A DNA stretch of 64,000 nt from Pseudomonadota bacterium (GTDB lineage Bacteria > Myxococcota_A > UBA9160 > SZUA-336): assembly GCA_003247575.1 (NCBI GenBank), contig QJZC01000052.1:62001-126000 (forward strand). Reading direction: 5' to 3'. Below, piece by piece: positions 54,491 to 63,400 of this stretch; the first letter of the stretch is position 1, and each line of letters starts with the position of its first letter. Below the pieces are notes generated by a model. That model was not told the DNA's origin. It ran no database searches and saw nothing but the letters and a program-made list of their open reading frames with translations. Both the position numbers and the translations under genes were made by a program.

Positions 54491-57400
54491 CTATGCCCCG
54501 AGCCTGCGTGCTTTGGCCGTGGCCCCCCAGGTGGTGTAGAGCTCGCGCGCGCGATCGATCTCTGCGCTGGGCGCATCCGTGGGCGAGACCTCGGCTCGCA
54601 GGGTTCCCATGCGCTCGTACGCGATCGCGGCATGGTGGACGTAGCCCTGCGCTTCGGCACGTCGAGCGACCCGTTCATAGCGTTCGAGACCGCGTTCGTG
54701 GAATCTGCGCGACCAGCACCGCTCCGCGCGGATCATCTCGGCCATGTGAACGAAGTCGGGTCCGTAGCGAGCGGCGACCGCGAGCCGACGCTCGCACGCG
54801 CGTGCGTGCAGCAGGAGGCTCCAGCGCCTGCGTCCCCGAGCCTCTCGCGCGAGCACCGCTGCAGCGAGCCCGCGGAACATCAGAAAGTCGGTGACGTGCG
54901 TAGGGCGTGCGTTGCGCTCGAGGATGACGTGCCGTACGCGCTCAGAGACCCACCACGCTCGCTCGAAGTCGCCCGCCACGCTGAGCGCGAGCATCCAGTG
55001 TGGTGCGAGGATGTTTGCCGTGTCGGCGTGAGCGTCGATCTGTGCGAGGGCTTCCGACACCTCTGGCCCAGGTGAGCACGAGTCCATCAGCCAGCGATAA
55101 GGATGCGTGAATGTCGACGGTCGCTCTACTTCGGTATCCATCTCGAGTGCAGGGATCGCCTGGAAGTACGTCAACGCCGCTTCGAGGTTGACGCCACTGA
55201 GTGCGGCGTAGATCGCTCTCCATCGCCGTGCACCGCGCGTCATGGCGATGTTGCCCAGCTCCTCGAGTCGCTCCGCCGCCGCACGCAGCGGCTCGAGTGC
55301 TGCACGACGCTCCGATATCCACGGGATCAACGTCTGCCAGAGAAGCAGCTCCAGTCCGTACTGCAAGGTGGGCTCTGGGGTCTGCGGCTGCAGGAGCCTT
55401 GTGGCGCGGATATACCGCTCCAATCCGCGCGAGCTCCAGAGCAGCATGCGCCGCATGCCTGCGAATACCGTGAGCAACAGAGCAGCCGGCTGAGTAAAGC
55501 CGCATCTCAAGGAGTGCCGTAGATCAATCGCTGGAGCGAGGGAGATGAGCGCAGGAGAAGCGTACGCGAGCGCTCGCCCCGCGGACATGCGGAACAGGAG
55601 TGCGAATCTCGCGCTCGGGTCTCCGCCCTGCGGGGCAGGGAAGACCGTCCAGCTCTCCGGATCCCCCCGCAGCATCCAGGAGACGCGTGCGACTTCGAAG
55701 CGGGCACGCAGACGTGAAGGCGAACGGGGAAAAGGGGCGCCAAACCGCTCGAGGGTCTCGAAGAGGAGCTCCAAGGTTTCGGGCACCGGCCTGGAGGTGT
55801 CGGAGATCTTGATCCGGAGGGCGGCCGCGAAGGCCCGCTGGGCAAGGGACAGGTCGGTGCGCTCCAGACCCTCCAACAGAGACAGTGCGCGATCGAAGTT
55901 TCTGCAGAAGTAGGCGCACACGGCCGATCGAAACCGAAGCTCGAAGGCGAGCCCGGGCACGTCTCGCTCCGGGCTCGCTTCCAACAGCTGCATGGCCGCG
56001 TCGAAGTAGTGACCCGCGGTGGCGACGGCCCCCGACCTGGAAGCTGCGAATCCCGCACTGCGCTGGAACCCTACGGCTCGGCGCAGCTCGTGCGCAGGGA
56101 TCTGCGTCGTCGCTCTCGCCAGGTGGTCGGCAATCTCGAAGACGCGGTCGTTCTGCTCCGCCTCCGAAAGTCTTTCCAGCAACAGATTCGCGGTTCGATA
56201 GTGGAGCCGCTCGCGCTCGCATGCGGGAACGAGCTCCTGGGCGGCTTCGCGAATGCGATCGTGCACGAAGCGAAATCCTTCACGGCACGGCGCGATCAGG
56301 CCTTCGTCGGAGAGCTCGTAGATCGCTGCCTCGAGCGCCGCTCGATCTCGCTGCGACAGCTCGGCGAGAAGCGAGACATCGAACTCGTCCCCGACGCAGC
56401 TGGCGAGCTGAATGATCGCGCGGCACTCGCCCCCGAGCCGCTGGAGCCGGGTCAGCATCATGCCCACCGGGTCAGCGGGAGTCGTGGATGCCGTGATCGC
56501 CATGAGATCCCAGGTCCAGCCGCGACCTCTCTCGTAGCGAATGTGTCCGAGCTCGTGTAGGTGGTAGACGTACTGCTGCACCAGCAGTGGGTTTCCGCGA
56601 CTATGATTCTGGATACACGTCGCGAGCGGTTCGACCTGTTCGGCGGCCTGGTCGAAGACATCGACCAGCAGGTCGAGCAAGGCGCTCCGCGATAGGGGGC
56701 CGAGCAGCATCGAGTCTACGCTGACCTCTCGCTCGATCAGCCGGTCACGTAGGCTGGAGAGCGGATGCTTTGCATCTACCTCGTTGTCCCGGTATGCGCC
56801 GATCACGAGCAGTGGGGCGGTATCGGGTGCGAGCAACAGCTCTTCGAGTAGATAGCGGCTGCCGGCATCCGCCCACTGAAGGTCATCGAGGAACAAGACC
56901 AGCGGGTTCGCCTGCCGCGCAGCCGTGTTGACCAGTCGCCGCACTGCGAGTGCCAACCTCGCCTTCGTTGCGGCGGGATCGAGCGGAGGAGCCTCGGGCA
57001 GAGGGCCGAGCAGTGGGCACAGCTCGGGCAGGAGCTGTGCCAGCGCTCCACAGAGCGAGCCGAGCGACTCCTGGAGTGCCTGCCGCCACAAGGTCTGCCG
57101 CTCTTCACTCTCGCTCGCGATCTGTCGCAGCAGACTTCGGAGGGCACTCGCGACGCCAGCGTAGGGTAGATGTCCCCGATAGAGATCGAACTTGCCACGC
57201 GCCAGATAGCCCCCATCGAGTGCCAGGGGGCGATACAGCTCGGGGATCAGGGCAGATTTTCCGATTCCTGGCGCACCGAGCACCAACACCAGCCGCGACC
57301 GCCCTTGCGACACGTTCGCGTACGCTTGTTGCAACGTCCGGCATTCGGGCTCGCGGCCGTAGATGCGTTGCCGGAACAGAGGACGATACGGTGCGTCCGA

Positions 57401-58249
57401 GGAGCCCAGCGGAAGCTCGTCATCGATCCGGCCGGTGCGCTGCAGCTGTTCCCGGCACGTCTCCAGATCGACGGTCAGCGCTTCGGCTGTCTGATAGCGG
57501 TCCTCCGGTTCCTTCTCGAGCAGCCGCATGGTGATGCGAGCCAAGGTCCCTGGGATCCCGTCCTGGAGCTCGGAGGGAGATCGCGGACGTCGACCGATGT
57601 GTGCATGGATCAGATCGCGGGGATCCCGCGCGTCGAAGGGGGGACGCCCGGAGAGGAGCTCATAGAAGGTCGCCCCCAGAGAGTAGAGGTCGCTGCGGAA
57701 GTCTACCCCGCGGTGCAGGCGTCCGGTCTGTTCAGGAGAGACGTAGAAGAGCGCGTTGACGCCCGTGCGTCCGAAGGACTCCTCGGACTCGGCGGGAGCC
57801 CCGAGCGGTGCGCAGCGACCGAACCCGGTGATGCGCAGCTCGCCCGTAGCTTCGTCGAAGCGCAGCTTCGTAGGTGCGAGTCCTCGGTGCACGATGTGTG
57901 CGCGGTGGATCTGCGTCAGAGCGCGAGACGTTTCGATCGCAACGTCGAGGAATGCTTGTACGCATAGCGGACCTCTCGGGACGGATCCCGAAACCGGCTG
58001 CAGAACGAGAACCGGGGTCCCGTCGTTCTCCTCGAGCGCCAGCGCCACAGGCGCTACACCAGGCGACAGGGTGCGCAGCGCATCGAACTCGCGACGGGCG
58101 CGTGCAGTCGGATTGGGATCCGAGCCGGTGGACGGATAGCCCTTCAGCACTACTTCGGCTCGATCGCTTTCTCGCAAGGCGACACAAACGAACTTTCGAG
58201 GTAGATCTACCAGGGGCTTGCGGATGGTGTAGCCGTCGGGTGCGCGCAT
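54491..58249 (-). CDS. Pseudokinase-STAND ATPase fusion
   Basis: 1,252 residues from ATG 58249 (MRAPDGYTIR aligns with the start of its downstream homologue); a GTG six codons upstream is possible. The N-terminal domain has a kinase fold but lacks catalysis: the HRD Asp is Gly in IVHRGLAPTKL (about residue 121), the following metal-binding Asn is Lys, and DFG reads GFG in ITGFGRC. The beta3 Lys (EVVLKGY) and the YVSPEQTGR segment remain. The ATPase is intact: Walker A GAPGIGKSAL near 325 and LVLFLDDLQWAD near 453. The C-terminal 700 residues are helical-repeat-like and end YTTWGATAKARRLGA, like the neighbour. It may act as a regulatory partner of the active kinase encoded 7 nt downstream; this is inference. 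Confidence 0.9.
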   Translation of the reverse strand: MRAPDGYTIRKPLVDLPRKFVCVALRESDRAEVVLKGYPSTGSDPNPTARARREFDALRTLSPGVAPVALALEENDGTPVLVLQPVSGSVPRGPLCVQAFLDVAIETSRALTQIHRAHIVHRGLAPTKLRFDEATGELRITGFGRCAPLGAPAESEESFGRTGVNALFYVSPEQTGRLHRGVDFRSDLYSLGATFYELLSGRPPFDARDPRDLIHAHIGRRPRSPSELQDGIPGTLARITMRLLEKEPEDRYQTAEALTVDLETCREQLQRTGRIDDELPLGSSDAPYRPLFRQRIYGREPECRTLQQAYANVSQGRSRLVLVLGAPGIGKSALIPELYRPLALDGGYLARGKFDLYRGHLPYAGVASALRSLLRQIASESEERQTLWRQALQESLGSLCGALAQLLPELCPLLGPLPEAPPLDPAATKARLALAVRRLVNTAARQANPLVLFLDDLQWADAGSRYLLEELLLAPDTAPLLVIGAYRDNEVDAKHPLSSLRDRLIEREVSVDSMLLGPLSRSALLDLLVDVFDQAAEQVEPLATCIQNHSRGNPLLVQQYVYHLHELGHIRYERGRGWTWDLMAITASTTPADPVGMMLTRLQRLGGECRAIIQLASCVGDEFDVSLLAELSQRDRAALEAAIYELSDEGLIAPCREGFRFVHDRIREAAQELVPACERERLHYRTANLLLERLSEAEQNDRVFEIADHLARATTQIPAHELRRAVGFQRSAGFAASRSGAVATAGHYFDAAMQLLEASPERDVPGLAFELRFRSAVCAYFCRNFDRALSLLEGLERTDLSLAQRAFAAALRIKISDTSRPVPETLELLFETLERFGAPFPRSPSRLRARFEVARVSWMLRGDPESWTVFPAPQGGDPSARFALLFRMSAGRALAYASPALISLAPAIDLRHSLRCGFTQPAALLLTVFAGMRRMLLWSSRGLERYIRATRLLQPQTPEPTLQYGLELLLWQTLIPWISERRAALEPLRAAAERLEELGNIAMTRGARRWRAIYAALSGVNLEAALTYFQAIPALEMDTEVERPSTFTHPYRWLMDSCSPGPEVSEALAQIDAHADTANILAPHWMLALSVAGDFERAWWVSERVRHVILERNARPTHVTDFLMFRGLAAAVLAREARGRRRWSLLLHARACERRLAVAARYGPDFVHMAEMIRAERCWSRRFHERGLERYERVARRAEAQGYVHHAAIAYERMGTLRAEVSPTDAPSAEIDRARELYTTWGATAKARRLGA

Positions 58250-58665
58250 GTGCCGTCCTCGCCCCACGCTTCGGCCTTCGCCGGCAGCGTCTGAAGGAAG
58301 CGGGATACCCGGGGCCGGATATGCAAACTAGCTCGGAATAGAGGGCGCATCGCGTGGCGTGTGCCTGCGTGTCGTGTTTCTTTGCGCCACTGATGGCGGC
58401 GAACTCGGCACTTGTTCGGTACAATGCGCGGCCGCGGTCGAGTACCGCTCACACCGAGGGTCTCGGATCCGAGCCCCGTAGAAGACACCGCTGTAGAAAA
58501 CACCGGAGTGCCATTCGAGCGTCATCTCATGCGTGCTTCAGGTCTCGCATAGTGGCCGCACTCGCGCGTGTCGGGCGCTGAGTCGCCCGCGCGCTTGTAG
58601 GCCTCGTGCGTTCCACGAGTCGCATTCGGAACGACTCGTGCACTGCAAACCAAGGAGAACGACTG
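58250..58665. other. 416-bp divergent intergenic region with several short repeats
   Basis: This gap separates the minus-strand kinase pair from the plus-strand esterase. It holds a TACAAT box at 58420-58425 without a good -35, a perfect 12-bp palindrome CTCGGATCCGAG at 58462-58473, and a 13-bp direct repeat (GTAGAAGACACCG at 58478-58490; one mismatch at 58493-58505). A 9-bp inverted repeat lies next to the esterase start and is listed separately. No gene is supported here. Confidence 0.5.
58614..58640 (+). promoter_or_regulatory. Inverted repeat just upstream of the esterase ribosome binding site
   Basis: CACGAGTCG (58614-58622) and CGACTCGTG (58632-58640) are perfect reverse complements around a 9-nt spacer, ending 11 nt before the AAGGAG at 58652. 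It could be an operator, or a leader hairpin affecting translation. Confidence 0.45.
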
Positions 58666-60276
58666 ATGAACAGAGTCCTCTTCGGGCTCACGTCTACGCT
58701 AGTCCTGATGCTCGGCGCGCTCGCTGCGAGCGCGCCGATGCCTGCTCGGGCAGCCGACCCCATCCAGATCCCTACCCAGTATGGTCCAGTCGTCGGTGAG
58801 ACGACGGATTTCGGAGCTCAATTCCTGGGCATCCGCTACGCAGCATCTCCCGCTGGCGCCAATCGCTGGACACCGCCGACTGCTCCTACACCGTGGATGG
58901 AGCCCATGCCGGCTACCGAATTCGGTGCGACATGCGCACAGCCGCCCAGTGCCTTCGGACTGCCCAGCATGGATGAGGACTGCCTCTTCCTCAACGTATA
59001 CACGCCGAACACTCCGTTCCCGAAGCCCGTCATGGTGTGGTTTCATGGCGGCGCTCTGACCTACGGTCAGAGCAATTCCTACGACCCCGAGCGCTTGGTC
59101 GACGACGGAATCGTCGTGGTCACGGTGAACTATCGACTCGGAGCCCTGGGATTCCTCGCGCATCCGGAGCTCACCGCCGAGGCGGGCCAGTCCGGCAACT
59201 ACGGGCTGATGGATCAGCAGTTCGCGCTCGAGTGGGTGAAGAACAACATCGCGGCGTTCGGGGGAAACCCGAATCGGGTCACGATCTTCGGACAGTCGGC
59301 GGGAGCCCTCAGTTCGTTGGTCCATCTGGCATCGCCGTCTTCGACCGGCCTGTTCGACCGCGCGATCGTCCAGAGCGGTGCGATCACCTTGTCGCCTCGC
59401 TCACAGTCGCAGGCCGATCAGCACGGAGTGGCTGTTGCTGCACAGATCGGGCTGGCCGCAGGCGAGCCGGGAGTCTGCGATCTCGCGTGCCTACGCGGTC
59501 TTCCGTTGGGCCCGATCCTCGGGGCCCAGCTGTTGCCGACCGAGATCGGCTATTTCCCAAACATCGACGGTGTAGTGCTCGACCAGACGATCGAGGCCGC
59601 CTTCGCCTCGGGAGACTTCAACCAGGTTCCGGTGATTCACGGCAGCACGCGCGACGAAGGCTCGCTCTTCGTCCTCGGTATCCTGCAGCGGACTCCGCCT
59701 GGGCTCACCTACGAGCAGCTGATCCCCGCCATCGTGCTCCTGAATCCCGATCTCCCTCCTGCGACGGTGATCGCCGCAGTCCCGGAGATCCTGGCGCGCT
59801 ATCCGCTCGCGAGCTTTCCAGGCGGTCTTCCGGAAGCGCTCGGTGCCGTCGGAACCGACGCGATCTTCGCTTGCCAGGGCTACTACGCGGCGCAGCTGAC
59901 GAGTGCCGATGCGCTGACCTTCTACTACGAGTTCGACGATCGAAACGCGCCGCCGCTGTTCCCGTCGCCGTTCCCCCTGGGCGCGTACCACGCCTCCGAG
60001 ATCCCCTACGTGGGGCTGACGTTGACCAGTGTCGGTCCTGGGCAGTTCGATGCAGACCAGCTCATGCTCAGCGAGACCATGACCGGGTACTGGCAGCAGT
60101 TCGCCAGGGGTGGCAATCCGAACGGGCTCTTCGCCCCGTTCTGGCCACCGCTCAACGGCCCCGGACCCATGATGAAGGACCGGGTCCAGCAGATGATCCC
60201 GCCGCAGCCGACGACGCGTGTGGGCGTCTTCGAGGACGAGCATCAGTGCGACTTCTGGCTGGGGCTTCGTCCGTAG
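58666..60276 (+). CDS. Secreted type-B carboxylesterase
   Basis: 536 residues from ATG 58666, with AAGGAG 8 nt upstream. A signal peptide, LFGLTSTLVLMLGALAASAP, ends near ARA|AD. Family landmarks in order: FLGIRYAASPAG, EDCLFLNVYTP, the oxyanion loop WFHGGAL, VVTVNYRLGALGF, GNYGLMDQQFALEWVKNNIA, and the nucleophile Ser211 in FGQSAGALS. The acid is probably Glu in STRDEGSLF (about residue 330) and the base His in GAYHASEIPY (about 442), so the triad is complete. It should hydrolyse esters of carboxylic acids outside the cytoplasm; the natural substrate is unknown. It is flanked by kinase-ATPase genes on both sides, with no obvious functional link, and is followed by two strong inverted repeats. 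Confidence 0.93.
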   Translation: MNRVLFGLTSTLVLMLGALAASAPMPARAADPIQIPTQYGPVVGETTDFGAQFLGIRYAASPAGANRWTPPTAPTPWMEPMPATEFGATCAQPPSAFGLPSMDEDCLFLNVYTPNTPFPKPVMVWFHGGALTYGQSNSYDPERLVDDGIVVVTVNYRLGALGFLAHPELTAEAGQSGNYGLMDQQFALEWVKNNIAAFGGNPNRVTIFGQSAGALSSLVHLASPSSTGLFDRAIVQSGAITLSPRSQSQADQHGVAVAAQIGLAAGEPGVCDLACLRGLPLGPILGAQLLPTEIGYFPNIDGVVLDQTIEAAFASGDFNQVPVIHGSTRDEGSLFVLGILQRTPPGLTYEQLIPAIVLLNPDLPPATVIAAVPEILARYPLASFPGGLPEALGAVGTDAIFACQGYYAAQLTSADALTFYYEFDDRNAPPLFPSPFPLGAYHASEIPYVGLTLTSVGPGQFDADQLMLSETMTGYWQQFARGGNPNGLFAPFWPPLNGPGPMMKDRVQQMIPPQPTTRVGVFEDEHQCDFWLGLRP

Positions 60277-60327
60277 CCGGAGCGAATCCCTTCGGCTAGA
60301 TCATGCGGGTGCGCATCGGCGATCGGA

Positions 60328-60343
60328 GCGGGTGCGCACCCGC
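60328..60343. terminator. Perfect 16-bp GC-rich palindrome after the esterase gene
   Basis: GCGGGTGCGCACCCGC is fully self-complementary and lies 52 nt after the esterase stop. A partial copy of its left half (GCGGGTGCGCA) occurs at 60305-60315. There is no T tract. It probably contributes to transcription termination or is a protein-binding site. Confidence 0.45.
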
Positions 60344-60365
60344 CCCGGCGTCCCGTGGCGCGAGT

Positions 60366-60404
60366 GTACTGCGTCCGAACTGCTGCTCATTTCGGACGCA
60401 GTAC
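60366..60404. terminator. Perfect 14-bp inverted repeat (stem-loop) after the esterase gene
   Basis: GTACTGCGTCCGAA (60366-60379) and TTCGGACGCAGTAC (60391-60404) pair with no mismatch around an 11-nt loop. The structure lies between the esterase and the next kinase-like gene. A long stem suggests a terminator, although it is not followed by T residues; an operator for the downstream gene is the alternative. Confidence 0.6.
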
Positions 60405-60493
60405 CCTTGAGCGCATTTCCGTGGCGCTACGGTGCGCAGCTCGGACACTTGCCATCACATTTTCAGGTTTTGTACCCGATCCGTCTGGAAGCG

Positions 60494-63400
60494 ATGGAAT
60501 CGGTTCCTGGCTACAGGATTGGCAAGCGCCGGTATCTCGATGAACACGTCGAGGTGCGGTTGGGCGTGCGTGAGCACGATGGCCTCGAAGTCGTACTCAA
60601 GAGCTTTCTCGGACGCGATCGGTCGGAGACTGAGTGGCGTGCGCGCCAGGAGCTGGCGACGTTGGCGAAGCTCGCGGGCCCAGGCGTTCCGCAGGCGATC
60701 GAGCTCACCGAGAGCGAGGATGCCCCGGTGCTCGTGCTGCAGAACACGCCCGAGCTCACGCTCGAGCAGTGGGTTCGCGACGAGCTACCCGATCTTGCGA
60801 CCGTGCTCGAGGTCTCGCTTCAGCTCGTTCGGATTCTGGCGCGTGCCCATGCCTCGCGGCTGATCGTGCGCGAGATCTGTCCGGCGGGCATCACGATCGA
60901 GCCGACGGTGCCCGAAGTCTGGCTCGCTCGATTCGAGCTGGCTCGCGCATTGGGAGGGGTCTCTACCGAGACGACCCAGCAGACCCTGGGCGGCCACATG
61001 GCGGAACTCCGTTTCATCTCGCCAGAGGCGACGGGTCGCATGGGCCGTGGGGTAGATTCGCGAAGCGATCTCTACTCGCTGGGAACCACGCTGTACTTCA
61101 TCCTGACGGGTCGAGCGCCTTTCGAGGGGGACTCCCTTGCGCTGATCCACTCGCATATCGCGCGGACGCCTGCGGCGTGTACGGAGCTGCGTCCCGAAAT
61201 CCCAGCCACGCTCTCCAGAATCGTTGGCAAGCTTCTGCAGAAGGCTCCCGAGGACCGATACCAGACCGCGTATGCGCTGGAGCGCGACCTGGAGGAGGGT
61301 CTCGAGCAGCTGCAGCGCACCGGCTCGATTCAGGACGACTTTCCGCTCGGGAGCTTCGATGCGCCCTACCGGCCGAGCTTCTCGCGCCGCATCTACGGGC
61401 GCGATCGAGAGATCGAGATCGTGCATCAGGCCTATTCGCGTGCGCTATCCGGACGGCCGAGCGTCGTGACGCTTGCGGGGGCTCCCGGGATCGGGAAGTC
61501 CGTTCTGGTGAATGAGCTGCGTGAGCGCTTGGTGGAAACACATGGATACCTCACGAGCGGCAAATTCGATCTATACCGACGCGAGCTTCCCTATGCTGCG
61601 ATCGCTCAAGCTCTGAACTCGCTCGCGCAGCAAATCCTGACGGAGAGCGACGTGCGGCTCGCAGAGTGGCGCGAGGCATTGCGGGCCGCGCTCGGAACGA
61701 TCGCGGGTGCCATCGTCGGTCTTGCACCCGACATCGGACTCGTGATCGGCGACGTTCCGCCGGTGCCCTTCCTCGGCCCGAGCGAGACGCGAGCCCGCCT
61801 CTCGCTGGCGCTGCAGAGGTTGATCCGTGTCCTGGCGACCGTGGATCATCCCTTGGTGCTCTTCCTGGACGACCTGCAGTGGGCGGACGCCGCGAGCCGA
61901 GAGCTGATGCGAGAGCTGCTGCTCGAGAATCGGAATGGCGCCCTACTCGTCGTCGCAGCGTATCGTGATTCCGACCTCGAGCCGGGAGATCCCCTGCGGA
62001 CTCTCCTCGGGGAGCTCCGAGAAGCCGGGGTATGGATGCAAGCGGTGGAGCTCGAGGGAATCGGCGAGGATGCTGCTGCACAGATGATCGCCGATGCGCT
62101 CGGGCGCACACCCGATCAGACTTTGCCGCTCGCGAGATGTGTCGCGCGCAAGACCGGCAACAGTCCACTGCTGATCCAGCAGTTCATCTACCACATGTAC
62201 GATCTCGGCTTGATTCGCTTCGAGGCTCCTGCTGGCTGGGCCTGGGACGTCGAGGCCATCGCCTCTGCGGACGTTCCCGAGGGAGCGGTGGCGCTCCTGA
62301 CCGAGAAGATCTCGCGTCTGCCGGAGGGGGCCGCGGCGGTGCTCCAGCTCGCGAGCTGTGCAGGCGACGAGTTCGATCGCGAGACTCTGCTCGAGTTTGG
62401 TGTCGGCGCTCCCGAAGGGCTGGAACCCGCGCTGTTCACTCTATCCGACGAGGGCTTGATCGCTCCCTCGCAGCGTGGATTCCGGTTCGTGCACGACCGC
62501 ATTCGTGAGGCCGCTCAGAGTCTGCTGGCGTCAGCTGAACGCCAACAGCTGCACGCTCGCGCGGCGCGCCTCCTCCTCGAGCGCACGCCTTCCGAGCAGC
62601 TCATCTCGCGAGCGTTCGAGATCGCTGACCACCTGAATGTGGCAGGCGATGCGCTCGGCGCGGGCGAGAAGATGCGCGCGCTCGAGCTGAATCTGCTCGC
62701 GGGCAAGCGCGCTCTCGTCTCGGGGGCCGCCGAGACCGCGGCGAGCTATCTACGACAGGCCAGGGATCTCTGTTCGGAGGCGCTCTGGGAAGAGCGGCCG
62801 GAGCTCTGCCTCGACTTGTTCGTGCAATCGGTCGAGAGCGCCCTACAGATTTGCGATCTAGAGACCGCGATCGGGCTTCTCGACATCGTCGAGGCGCGCC
62901 CCCTCGAACGCATGGCGGCCGCGACCGCTGCGGCCAAACGAATTCGGGCAGAAGCCTTGCGCCGGCCGGCCGACGAGGTTCTGCCCCTCGTGCTCGAAGG
63001 CCTGTCGCGGTTCGGTGTTCACTGGCCCGCAAGACCAAGTCGTCTGCGCATCTGGTGGCTCATTCGTCGGACGGACTGGGCGTTGCGTGGGTCACTCGGT
63101 CCCAGCCGAAAACAATCGAGCAAGCGAGACCCCGATACCAGCTGGCTCGCAGCCGGAATGCTCATGTCCGCAGGGGGCGCAGTCGTCTCCGTCGCATCGC
63201 CGCCGCTCTTGTGCTTCCTGGTTTCGTACTGGCTGATCCGCGCGCTGCGCAGTGGCCTCAACTCACCGGCGATGGCACTCGCAACCTATGCCTCCGTTCG
63301 CCTCGCACACGGGGGCTCGCTCTCGCGGACGCTGCGCATTGCCGCGACCTCCGAGGAGTGGTGTCGGTTGATCCCGGACTCGCCGCTCACTCCGCGGGCG

